Shown here piece after piece: positions 12,938-24,600 of a stretch of 64,000 nucleotides of DNA. This DNA is from Tetrahymena elliotti 4EA (taxonomy: Eukaryota; Ciliophora; Oligohymenophorea; Hymenostomatida; Tetrahymenidae). Made by a program: the position numbers and the translations under genes. Positions within the stretch are counted from its first letter, which is position 1. The number at the start of each line of letters is the position of its first letter. The notes under the pieces are model-generated. The model saw nothing but the letters and a program-made list of their open reading frames with translations, was not told the origin of the DNA and searched no databases. Where the stretch lies: assembly GCA_000231825.2 (NCBI GenBank), contig JH720296.1:888517-952516 (forward strand), given 5' to 3'.

Positions 12938-14176
12938 ATGATTCTAAACAATAGATAAGTAAAAAACCAATTCTTCTTAGCTTTAAATTTAACTCTCATT
13001 TCTGATCAAAAGATCTCATATTTATTTCAAAAATATTTCATATTATTAGAAAAATACAACAAATTGTTATTTTACAAAAAATTAGGAAAGCGCTGCTGAA
13101 GAGAAATAGCCATTAAATTAAAATGAATAAGAACAATAAAGTATAGCAGCATAAAACTAATAGGCTGAATAAGCTCAATAAGCATAATAAGAGATTGCTA
13201 ATTCAAGAAAAAAATAAACTGCTCTTCAATCTTCAATTTAAACTGCAATAAATAGACTTAAATTCTTAATTTCATTCACAATGCTTATAGATGTTATTGG
13301 AGCTGAACTTTTATGGTAAATTAATTTATGTTATTTATTAACCATTTGAAGTAATTATTTATTAATACAAAATTAAGTGGATTAACATAAGTCTGCTACT
13401 TCAATGGTATAGAATCCCCTAAATTTTTGAGCTAATCTCTACTCTTGTTTATGGCTCTTACAATCATTTTCTTAGTTATTGCATATAAGTTTATTAGTGT
13501 TTTAAACAAAGAATGGATTAAAATTTTAAAATTCCTGCTCTTTTTCTGGGCAATCACTCAGATTGTATTTGCAATTGCTTCCTTTGCTTATGCTTTTTCA
13601 AGTGATCAATAAAGTGATTTTTATGTTAGTTACAATCATTTTTCATAGATAACATAATAATACTACTAAGATAAATGTAAAAACGAGGTAATAGAAACTT
13701 GTTTAAAAGATAGATATAAAACTAATGTAACCTTGATTGCAATATTCCATTTAATTACAGGTAGCTAGCTTAAAAAAACAAATTTAAATTAGATTTTTAT
13801 CATTTTCAAAATTATTAATTAGGAATCTTTGTACTTATCATATTTGGATTTCTAATTAATCTAGAAGTTCCTCCTAGCTTCAGGCCAATTTCAACATCTA
13901 TCAAAATGGGATATGAAAAATGTAATATTACAAAAAGCAAATAAATAAATGAATAAATATTAAATATTTTATTATTTAGCATTTATCATAGTTGACTCAA
14001 GATATACTAGAACAAAATAAAAAAAGCTCTAGTAAGAAAACGATTAACCAGAGTCATAAATTCCTTCTTAATAAGACATAGAGGATCCAAAGAATAATTA
14101 GATGGAAAATAATTTATAAAATTTAAATGAAGACCCAGATAAAAGACCTTTTGGTCATTTAAGAAAACCATATTGA
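12938..14176 (+). CDS. Four-transmembrane protein with Q/A-rich N-terminus (305 aa)
   Basis: Exons 12938-12958, 13086-13315, 13378-13760, 13823-13921 and 13992-14176 join in phase to 306 codons including TGA. After a short first exon the N-terminus is rich in Gln, Ala and Glu (AEQAQQAQQEIANS), then a core has four hydrophobic helices: roughly KFLISFTMLIDVIGAELL, SLLLFMALTIIFLVIAY, FLLFFWAITQIVFAIASF and TLIAIFHLITGIFVLIIFGF. Helices 3 and 4 are separated by a loop with two Cys (KCKNEVIETC), possibly a lumenal disulphide. The tail is polar and Gln/Asp-rich with RPFGHLRKPY at the end. The layout recalls tetraspan or MARVEL-type proteins, but no family signature was recognised. The first exon is the least certain part, since it adds only seven residues. 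Confidence 0.7.
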
Positions 14177-14906
14177 AAAAATTGAAATAGAGATATATTA
14201 ACAAAAAATTTCTAATTAAAATAATTAATGTTACATAAATATATTTGTTGTAAATAATTCTTATTTTCTATAGAACCAATACCAGGCATTTTGTTCATTC
14301 ATATTAGATAGAAAAATAGCTTTAATAAAAATTTATATAGAAAGCTTAGTAAAGTAAATAGAGATTCAGATATACATTTAAATATTTATTCTCTTTTTAA
14401 TTTATTCTAATTTGCAATAATTTCTATCTATTGTTTTTTTTAATTAAAAATAAGATACATTTATACTAACAAGCAGTAAAAAAAGCTTAAATAGATTGTA
14501 AAAATAATATTAATCTATCTGAATACTTTTAGTAAATTAATAACTAAAAAATTTTCAATTTATTTTATTTGATACCTAATCAAACTTAGTAAATTTAAAA
14601 AAGAATTTTAATATTAACTGAAATGAAATTTATTAATTTATATTCTAAGAGGCAAACATAAAGCAAATAGAAAATAAATTTCATGTTTTTAATTATTATA
14701 AACTTCTAATTATTGATATTATCTATGCTATTATTACTTTTGAGTAAATTAATACTAAAAAATTTTGATTTATAATAGTTCATATAAAATCAATTTAAAA
14801 AAAATAAATAAACACCAAAAAACCAGGTGAAAAAAGTAAAAGACTCAAAAATTAAACAAAATAAAAATAAACTGTAAACTGTAAAACTGTATGTAGCCGA
14901 ATAGGC

Positions 14907-14922
14907 AGTACCCTAGGGTACT
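14907..14922. repeat. Perfect 16-nt palindrome
   Basis: The sequence agtaccctagggtact equals its own reverse complement. It lies 26 bases beyond the stop codon of the minus-strand coiled-coil gene, inside a patch with far more G and C than its surroundings. Three direct copies of actgt (about 14875-14890) lie just outside. It may be a protein binding site or 3' end element; no function is known to me. Confidence 0.8.
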
Positions 14923-14926
14923 ATAC

Positions 14927-14945
14927 ATATATATATATATATATA
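14927..14945. repeat. AT dinucleotide microsatellite
   Basis: About nine and a half consecutive AT units immediately follow the palindrome and run up to the stop codon of the minus-strand gene. Confidence 0.85.
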
Positions 14946-14947
14946 AA

Positions 14948-16735
14948 TCAATTTTAGTAAATTTAGAAAACTTTCTTCTTTAATTGTCCTAATTAATTCT
15001 CTGTTTCATGAATTTTGTTCATTTCATTTTCAAGATTCTCATTTATGTTTTTCATTAATTCACCAAGCTAAAAAAAGTATGATTAATATAAACTAAAAAA
15101 TAAATTATTTAGATTTACCTTCAATTCAAGACTTTTAATTATGTACAAGCTCTATTCTTATTGTTATGTCATATGGTTTTTTTCTATATTTCTGTTAAAA
15201 ATATCAAAATAAGATAATTTATTTTAAAACAAGTTAAATTTATTCTTACTAGTTTATTTAATCTAAGATAATGAATTTCTCTTCAATTTTTTTAATTTCA
15301 TTTGCATACTTTTTTTTACTTTTTTAATAATAATAATCTTTAAGAAAGACTCAAATATTAAATTCTTTTTTACGTTCCTGCTAGTTGATATTTAAGATTA
15401 ACATTCTTTTCAAGCAAATAATCAATTTCTTTTTATTTTTTGTCTAATTTTTATTTATCATGTACCTACTGCTATTCTAATTCTAAGGCTAGTTGTTAAC
15501 AATCCTTTTTAAATTTGTAAATATAAATATTTGCAAAAATTAATTTGTAATTTTTTTTACTTGATTAATAGAATGGATTTCTTGAGTGATTCTGACTGTA
15601 TTTTCCTTATCAAAAGATTCTAAATCTTCAATAAAGCACTCCTATTCTAGTATGTTGATGATAACTTATTGCTCTAATTATGAAAGTTGCTTTTCACTCA
15701 ATTCATCATGAACTCTTGTAGTTATTTTGTTTTTTCTTTCTAAATTAGAAATATACTCGACATCACATCTTAAGCTTCCTATTTCCTTATTATTAATTTT
15801 AAATTTTATATTAGAATATTTTTTTTATTTAATTTTATTAATTATTTTATTAAAATGATTTCAACATATTTAGTGAATAATTTCAAAATAATTTTGAGAA
15901 TAAGTTTAAGACTTAAATATTTTTTAGATTTTAGGGTTTTTTGAGAAATCAAAAATGGTAGGTGAAAGAGAAAAAGAAAAATTACTTTGTAAATGTTTCT
16001 CATTTCAGCATTAAGATCTGAGCGGAGGTTGTCCAGCTTTTCAAAACAGATGCTTTTGATTTCAGACATTAATTCTTACTTAAAAGAGAAAAGTTCTTCT
16101 CTTGAGACTTGGTTTTATTAGATAGTAGAAACATTCATAGATTCTAAAGGAGAAGTGTTAGATTTAATTGAATAAAGTTGATTTTTAAAGTCATTTTTCT
16201 ACTTTTCTAATTTTACTTCCAGACTTCTTTGGATTGTTTAAGATTCTTCCTTTAACTTTGCTTCATACCATCTATGAACATTATTGAAGTTGATTTCTAG
16301 ATCTTTTAGTTATTAGTTAAGAGTATCAACATTCTTACTTAGCTTTGCTGTTTCTAACTTCTACAATGGATTTTTGTCTACCTTCTCTTTGAGTCTTTAT
16401 TCCACTATCCTCTCTACCTTAACTTATCTGTTTTCAAATTCTTCAAATTTTTTAGTGACGTTTTTCAAAGTTGTGTCATATTTTTGAATAGCAGGAAGAT
16501 ATTCGGCAAATTAAAGTAAGGGCATAAGAGCATCTTACTAAACACACAGACGATTTAAATTGCTTTCTAAATAATTTAATTTATTTTCAGGGCAAACTTA
16601 CTAAGAAGAATTAAATCCTCCACAATTTTAGTTGATGATGTTCTACATTACATCTTTCTTGCAATTTTCTTTGAAGGCAGAAGAAGAGTGACTGCTTCTG
16701 TTTGTTTACTAACCTACCTTATTAGTGTTTTTCAT
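14948..16735 (-). CDS. Coiled-coil protein of unknown function
   Basis: Read on the minus strand from ATG at 16735. Exon 1 (16735-15986) encodes 250 residues, followed by at least four introns of about 55-210 nt. One 55-nt intron (donor just after GGA AC near 15366) restores the frame where a simple read-through would stop. The product, roughly 440 aa, is almost entirely charged helical heptads (KKFEEFENRQVKVE; EKLDNLRSDLNAEM; KQKEIDYLLEKNVNLK; NENLENEMNKIHE). The first 60 residues are Ser/Asn/Cys-rich and probably disordered. No enzymatic motif is present. Composition and architecture are like cytoskeletal or basal-body coiled-coil proteins, and it faces away from the MSP-like gene at 17.7 kb across a shared 1-kb upstream region. 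The function is unknown; the coding call is good, the exact exon ends near the 3' end are moderately certain. Confidence 0.75.
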
Positions 16736-17707
16736 TTTATTATGTTTTTAATTTTTAGTTGAAAAATATTAACTTATTAATTCTTAATTTCTTTAATCAA
16801 ATTATAAAAACACTCTCTTCTAATCAATCTGATATGTATATTTATCATATAGACTCATTCAAATAAGATGATTAGATGAATTTTTGATTGCAAACATATT
16901 TCTAACGAATTCCTGAGATCCTTTATAATCAATCAGTAATATTTAATAATAACAGTAAATTTTTAACATTTCAAAATGATCTTAATCTCAGTTGAGTAAA
17001 TTCTCAAAATTAATTAATATTAATTAGAATACAAAATTTCAATATTTCAAAAGTCATTTTACTCACTATTGAAATAAATCAAATCGATCACATTTCAAAT
17101 ATTTATTATCTTAGTACAATTATTAAAAATTTAAATAAATAATTCCAATTTTTTACACAACTTTTTTTCTTTTATAAATAATAATCCCACATATATTAAA
17201 TATTTATATACTTTAACTTAGAAGATTCATCATATTTTTATTTTTAAATAGAAAAAAAACAAAAATTATGATTTAAGTAGTAAAATATTTTCCACTCTCC
17301 TCTAATCTCTAATGATAATTGAAACAAAAGGATTTATTAATCTTTGAAAAACAAAATTTCAATCAAATATCAATTTTATCACCTTTTTCATTTCCAAAAA
17401 TTAATAATCCTGCTTAATCAAATATTAAAATGTTTTTACTTAAAAAGATTAATTACGTTTTTATTGTTTTTTACATACAAAAAAAAAATTACCACTTAAA
17501 TTGTAAAATAATTTATACTAATGCTTAAGATTAAAATATACCTTATATTAATCATGATTTATTTTAAATTTTTGCACAATAATAAATAGATATAAAGATT
17601 TATTAACAAATTCTTTATTTTAAAAATTCAAATTTTTTAAAGTGGTATTCATATATCCATTCAATAGTTAATATTTTTTTTACTACTAAAAGTAGAAGGG
17701 TAAATAA
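16736..17707. other. Divergent intergenic region
   Basis: Upstream region shared by the minus-strand coiled-coil gene and the plus-strand MSP-like gene. Very AT-rich, with no ORF or RNA that I can support. Promoters of both genes must lie here, but ciliate promoters have no motif I can point to. Confidence 0.5.
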
Positions 17708-19096
17708 ATGAAGAAAAATATTTTGGAAGAAATTAAAGACACAGATAATAAAATCAAAAAAGTATTTGATGATATAATTGAACAGAGGAAAAGAACTAGT
17801 TAACTTTTGCAAACCAGTTATGAATAGCTTAAGACTTCCTCTTTTAATTAAAATAATAGTAAATAATCTTTAAATATTTCACGCGAAGTAACATTAGAGG
17901 GTATGAAGAATGATGAATCAAGAGATATAAAGCTGACAGATTATAGTCCCGATTTAAATATGAATACAAAACAAATATTTACTTAAGAGAATGATGATTA
18001 GTTATTTACTTAAGAAAATGAGTTAGATTAAAATGCACAACATTAGAAGATACATAATAAATTAAATATTTCTTAAGACACAGAAGATTTACTTAAATCT
18101 TAAGATGATTTAGATTTAGAATTTCCAGCCTCTTTAAGATAACTGAGCTTAAATTAAAATTAACTTGGTTTTAAAAATAATAGCAAAAACAATACATAAG
18201 ATATAAGTAAAATTTATGATAATCATATTAGTAATAATAGCTTAAGAACTTCTGTAGAAAGTTTGAATGATGATTCATTACTATCTTCTTTGCATAATAA
18301 TAGTATATTTAATGGGTCTTTGGTTAATTAATAAAATTAAGAAAATTTTCAAAATAGAACTATAAATGAAGATAGAAAAATGAATGGATTAAATTAAATG
18401 AAAAAGTAAAATTTAAGCAATTATTTGAAAATTAGAGAAAAGGAAATTGATTTTGGGAAATAATTCATTTTTTAAGATACATAAAAATCTTTAGAAATTT
18501 TAAATGGTTCTGATCAAGTTATCAGTATCAGGTTATATCTAGAATCTTCAAATTTTGATTTAGATAATAATTATTTTATCATTCCTGAATTTTCGACAGT
18601 TAAAGTTATTATTAAATGTTATAGAGAAGAAGAACTAAGAATTTTTGATACTCTATATATTTAAGAAGCTGATGACCAAAATAACATATAAAGCTAATAT
18701 AAAAACCCTAACAATCAAATAGCCCTAATTATAAAAGCTTAAATATTAAAGCCTTAATTAATTTTAAAGAGTGATTAAAATATGCAAATTTAAGGATAGT
18801 TTACTGCAATAGAAGCTAAAATAAATGAATTAGGAGAGCTAAATATTTATCTGACAAACCCATTAACTGAATTAGCTTAGGATATTGAAGTTGATGTTGT
18901 ATAAAAATAAAATGACTCAACTAAGATAACATTCTTCCCATAAAACTGTGTATTAAAGTAATAAGAAACTAAAAAGATTTCGTTTACCATTTCCCAGAGA
19001 AATAACTAGGTTTAGCCATAAGAGCAAGTTTTTTGTGTATTTTTTAAAGTAAACTCTTCTCCAATAATATTTGCCACTAAAATAATGTATTCTTGA
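17708..19096 (+). CDS. Protein with C-terminal MSP/ASH-like beta domain (462 aa)
   Basis: A single exon of 463 codons including TGA, intronless unlike most neighbours. Residues 1-240 are acidic, Asn/Gln/Ser-rich and probably disordered, beginning with a short charged helix (EEIKDTDNKIKKVFDDI). From about residue 247 the sequence changes to a beta-rich pattern: IDFGKQFIF, SLEILNGSDQVISIRL, FIIPEFSTVKVIIKCY, then a second half with GELNIYLTNPL and VFCVFFKVNSSP. The opening IDFG followed by an N-G-S turn and alternating hydrophobics is typical of MSP/ASH (PapD-like) domains of centrosomal and ciliary proteins such as SPD-2/CEP192. That assignment is by pattern, not by search. A role in cilium or basal-body scaffolding is an inference, consistent with nephrocystin-4 (another MSP-containing protein) 2.6 kb away. 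Confidence 0.75.
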
Positions 19097-19769
19097 AATA
19101 TCTATCTTGTTTAGTTTCAAATAGTTTATATAAAGTATTGATTTATTTATTGAGAATTCAAAAATAATTTCATAGAAAAAAGAATGAATGAAAATCAACA
19201 ATTAACTTAGTTTGACAGAGCAAATTATTACTTTATAATCAGTTTGTTAATATTTTTTATTTTCTCTTTGTTTTCAAATAAACTGTCTTTTTTTACATTA
19301 CCACTAACTAATGTATTTTGTAATATTTTCTTTATTTAGTGTTATGCCTGTTAATTTAATTTTGTTCTTTGGTTTAAAAAAATTATTTTCTGGAAGGAAA
19401 TAAAAATAAATAAATCTATTTTTTTGAGTTTATTTCTTTTTTTTGTTAAATAACTAATGAATAAATTTATGATTTACTTTATTTTTCATCTTTCTTCAAA
19501 AATATACACAAATAATGTATTTTTATTGTAACTAAATATCAAGTGAAGTTGATTTCACTGAAATATTTTTATATGAATTTGAAATATTTATTTTATTTCA
19601 GCTTTTTAAAAATTTATGTAAAGTTTAAAATAATGTATTAAAAATTGAAATAGTTATGATAAAGAAAGGAATTATATGAAAATAAACACTGATCGATTTA
19701 TTATTAAAATAAGTTTGTTTATTGCGATAGTTGATTAATAATATTTTTTGTTTTATGTTAGTATTTTAT
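19097..19769. other. Intergenic between convergent genes
   Basis: Holds the 3' flanks of the MSP-like gene and the cofactor A gene. T-rich, no gene or RNA recognised. Confidence 0.55.
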
Positions 19770-20238
19770 TCAATTTAAAGCATTTAATTGCTCCAAAAAT
19801 TAAGTTGCTTATTAAATTATTTCTTCTGCTTCAGCCTTTTCTTCTGTATCTTTAATAGCTAAATTGTCACCGTTTTCATTCTACGTTATAAAAAATAAAA
19901 GTTTAGATAATTAAGATATCAGCAAAGAAATATTACCATCCAGCCTGTAAATTCGTTTAAGGTATCTTGTAAACGAGTTCTACATCCAGGAAAGACTGCT
20001 TGAGTTTCTTCTAAGAATTCAGTCTATTATATAAAATATTATTTATTTTTTAAAGCTGATTATAAATGTGAAAGAATGTTACCATTTTCTTAATTTCGTA
20101 TTCATCAACACCTTACTATTTCATTTATTCAAGCTTTTCTTTTTGCTTTTATTCTTCATTTTGATAGCTAACATATTCCTTTTAGAGACGCTTTACAGCT
20201 CCACTCTTAATCTTAAGTTGCTTTAAAATAGGATCCAT
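19770..20238 (-). CDS. TBCA: Tubulin-specific chaperone A (tubulin-binding cofactor A)
   Basis: Exons (minus) 20238-20083, 20023-19937 and 19880-19770 give 117 residues and TGA, matching the usual 105-120 aa of the family. The N-terminus (DPILKQLKIKSGAVKRLQKE) matches the TBCA pattern of IKIKTG-x-VKRL-x-KE, followed by the long helix with YQNEEQKQKEKLEQM, the EYEIKKM segment, a second helix (TEFLEETQAVFPGCRTRLQ) and a third. It is a small three-helix bundle that captures beta-tubulin released from the cytosolic chaperonin and passes it along the tubulin folding pathway, acting in the cytoplasm. Introns are 59 and 56 nt and both interrupt between helices. A ciliate needs large tubulin supply for cilia. 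Recognition is confident. Confidence 0.93.
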
Positions 20239-21680
20239 ATTTAGTCTTAGTTTTTTAGAATTTTTTGAAATGTAATTATTTATTTTAAAAAAAATTTTTT
20301 AAAAATATATAAATATCTTAATCAGCTATCTTCGATTTAATATTCTTTTCAAAACAATAATCAAATAATATTGCCCACAATATTTAATAATTAAGGTACC
20401 TAAAACTTTATTTTTCTTTTTTCTATATGCAGTATTTATCAAAAGTGAACATAGAAAAAAAGATCTGGCTATTTCTTACTAAAGTAATAAAATAACCTAG
20501 AAACATTTTAGTGAATCTATACTTATATAGATTTATCAAAATAAATAAATATAATTTACTTATTTAATATTGGATTCAGCATATTTAGCCTATTTTAATA
20601 ACTGGTAAAATATAATAATTAACAAATTTATTCCTATCTTGTCATATGGGTTTACCTATTACTAAAAAATTTTTTAATATTTACAAAGAGATTTTCTGAG
20701 TTAAAAAATTGAATTGTGTTGATTTAAATTAAGCTTTTTTTAGGTATCTACTAAAATTTTTATTTAAAAATACTGCAATTCCTATTTTAAACAGCAAATA
20801 TTATACAATTTAAAGTTTATAAGTTTTAAATACTAAACTTAAATTTTTTTTTTTTTCTTTTTTATAAACTTTTTCTTATCATTTAAAAATCACAGTATTT
20901 AGAAAAGAATTATTCAAATTAGTTATATACATAGAAAATTCAATTAATTAAAAATAAATAGTAATGACTATTAAATAATTTCAAATCATTCATTCATTTG
21001 AAAAAATAATAAAATAAATTGAATTAAAGAAAAAAATAACCTTTTAATATCTTTTTGAAGAATTATTTGTTATCAATATTTAAATCTATATGTCTTATTT
21101 TAAACTAATAAAATTTTGATTTGATCATAATGAGTGTTTAAAGAAATAGTTTAAATTTTTAAATTAATTAAAAATTAGAAATAGTTTCACATACTTTCAT
21201 TAAAAGTAAAAATTAGAAAATTTTCAATAATAATTTACTATCTTTTTAAAAGAGTTATTTAAAATTAATTTAAAAGTATTTTAGGATTTTGATGTAAGTT
21301 TAATATCAAAATTTTTACTTATTTTAATGTGACTTATCTACGAATATTTATTTTATAATTTATTTTTTTGAATTTTAGATGAATTATTTTTTGATAAAAT
21401 AATGATAATAAATTTAACAAATATATTTATTAACTTATTTGGTTAACAAATTTTGTAAATGCTTGTTTATGATATCTCATGATACAAAATTTATGAATTT
21501 AAAAAAAACAACGCTTAAACAGATGATTGCTTTTTTTAATTATATTTATCAATAAATATTGATTCATACACAAAATATCAGTAAAATCAAAAAATTTATT
21601 TTTAAAATAAGATTTTTATTTTCTATTTACATTGTTTGAAATCAGATAATAAAACATACAGTTAATTGTAAATTAGGGAA
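20239..21680. other. Divergent intergenic region
   Basis: About 1.4 kb of AT-rich DNA upstream of both the cofactor A gene (minus) and nephrocystin-4 (plus). T and A tracts, no gene, RNA or clear repeat recognised. Confidence 0.55.
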
Positions 21681-24600
21681 ATGGCTAGTTAATTGGTGTC
21701 TGAAAGGGAATTTGATGGTCAAGTAATTTTTAGGTTCATTGTTAAATCAGCTTTAATCATAGCAATATTAATAGTTCTATTAAGTTTGTTAGTCTTACTT
21801 AAATTAGAATTATATTAATTGATATTCATTTGCATCTACAAAGCTGCATTCTTCAATTAAGATTAAATAAAATGAAAATAATTTATGTCAAAATTAGGTT
21901 GATCTCACACAAGAAAGAAGGAGAGTAGAATAATTTTGGAATAAGAGAAAAGAAAACTCTAAATACGTTCCTATTGAGTCCTTAATGATAGGAGATAGCA
22001 ATAATACAAAATCTTATTGCTTACTGATTGAAGATCTTGATAAAATTTAGCATTAAATGACATAGGTAAATTCAATTTTAATATTTTTAATGTCTTAATA
22101 TAATAAAAAGGAATGAATTATTAGCTAAAATAAATTGTTTAATAAATTATAATAGAGTTAGACTTAGCCAGTATAAAGGCTGTTAGTCAAAATATTCATT
22201 CATCTTTGCTATAAGAAAGAAAAAAAAGTATTTGGAAATACATACAATACAGTAGGATTAGAATTAATAGAAACATAAAAGCAAAATTACAAATTATCAG
22301 ATAAGAATCGTCCATCAATATATTTCCATACTAGTATATAGCCTACAGATTAGGTTTATGCAATTTTTGACTTTTAAATACATGGTAATAACTTTATGTT
22401 TTGTGATAATTTATAGTTTTAATTCTATTTAATAATATTTGACTATTTATTTAAATGTTTAATTCAATTTTTAATGCATTTATTTATTTTGAAATTTAGA
22501 AATGGGATCAAAAGATATATCTTTAAACTAGAAATAGATAGGAATAGCTGAATTTGATTTATCAAAAGAAGGTTCAACATAATTGTAAGTAAGAAAAATG
22601 GCTTTTGCTTAATACTATAATGATCCAAATATAAGCTAAGCTTAAGATTTAGGAATAAAATTTGTTGTTTCATTAAACCCATCTCCATAATTTGAAAAAG
22701 CTAAGCACTTAATCCCTCAAATGTTTTTAGTTGATAATATGTAGCATGAAATTGAGGGTTTGGAAATAGATTCAGAAACAAGTAGACCACACTTACCTCC
22801 TTATGATTAGCAAATATAGTTGAAATAATCATATACAATATATTTAAGATAAATTGAAATTCACATACCTGAAGCTATTGAAGCAGAAATCCTAAAAAAT
22901 GCTTAATAGAATTTACTTATTACAAATGTATCAGGATAACAAGCTGATCCAGTCAGCTAAATGAAAAATATTGAAAAACAGTAAATTTTCATTTAAATTT
23001 ATTAATTTTAACAAAAAAATATTTGGTCAGAAATACATTTCATATGGAAAAATTTTTAAATAGCTTTTAAATAAGCTAATTATTCTTTTTTATTTTAGAG
23101 GATATAAACTTTCTTGCTGCTATCACAATAATAGAGCATGTGTTAATAGAGGTGGTATAAATAATAAATTAACACTTTTAGATTCAGGACATGCAGATAG
23201 AGAAGAAGACAATAAAAAAGTTCCTTATAAAATACTTAAATATGAAGGTGCCATGGAAATAGATAATGTATTTGCTTCTAAAAATTCAATGGTAGTTCTT
23301 TAACTTGAATTCAAAGTAATATTGAACACCAGCTAAAGTAGAGTAGATAAAGATTTTATAATTGGATTTTTGCCTATTTATGTAAGTGATAAATTTGGTC
23401 TGGAGGGTTTTAAAGTAATTAAAAATTTAATATTTGTTTTTTAAATGGATTTTAATTTAAAATAAAAATATGATAGCTATCTGAACCTTTAATGACTCAA
23501 GGAAGCAAAAGTATAGATTTAAAAAGTATGATGAAGTTTTAAGTAAAATATCCTATCTATTTGTTGACTTCTATTGATTTATCTAATGCTGTTGGTGGAT
23601 TTTCGCCAAGAGAATCTATGGTTTCAGATAAACCAAGTTAAAGAAAAATGGGCAAGAATTAATCATAAGCATCTTTGGCTGGCATACAATAATAATAATA
23701 ATCAGAAGCAGGTTAAGATTCTGCAGCTGCTTAGGAAGAGAAGAATAATGAAATTTTAAAGAGAACTTCAAAGTTGTAAGAAATTATGAGAGAAAACTAA
23801 GAAAAGGAAAGAGAATTAGAAGATTATCAAAATTAGCTAAGTAATATATAATAAAAAGGTCCTGGTAAATAAGGTATGGGTAGTGCACAAGCAGGATAAA
23901 GACCTGATTCTAGCTAGTATAGAGGAGCTCCTTTGGGTAAATACAAATATACAAATAATAAAAAGTAATTAAATTGAATTTTTATTAAATAGCAAATACC
24001 TAAGAATTTTAAGAAATTGTTTAACAGTATGAGTCAAAGATTTCTGATCTATAAAAAACTATTGTTTAGATAAGATAAGAAAATGAATAATCAAAATAAG
24101 AAGCACTTAGAGAGTTTTAAGAAATTAAAAACTTGATTGGAGAAATAAAACGTCCTCGTACTGGTTACAGCACATTTTAAGATCCTTTTGCCCAAGAAAG
24201 AGCTCAAAATGAAGTAGTTATCACTAATGAAGATGACAAAAGAAGGTATTTAATATTTAATTTTTGTATTTTACTAAAGATATTTATGCTTTTTTTACTT
24301 TTACTATAAAGGTGGGAAATATTAGAAACTTTAGTTACTGTTCCTAAGATGAAAAGTAACTACAAAAATTAATAAGCTTTTACTTTGAAACCATAATCTG
24401 GAGCTGAAGAAATTTCAAATGTTGATAAAGTTTATTTAGTCAACAAAGGTGTTAAGGGTCTTTTAGATGATGCTATTCAACTTGGTGGAGAAGAAGAATT
24501 CATGGACGACTATGATTTAGCTAATGAGTAAATAATTATAATAGTTAAAATGTTATTTTTAAAATGAAAACATTAACACAAATAGGTATAGAGATTAATT

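Larger units (their letters stand above)
14177..14947. other. Intergenic between convergent genes
   Basis: No gene seen. The last 100 bases hold a local GC-richer patch with a perfect 16-nt palindrome and a dinucleotide AT run, listed separately. Confidence 0.6.
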
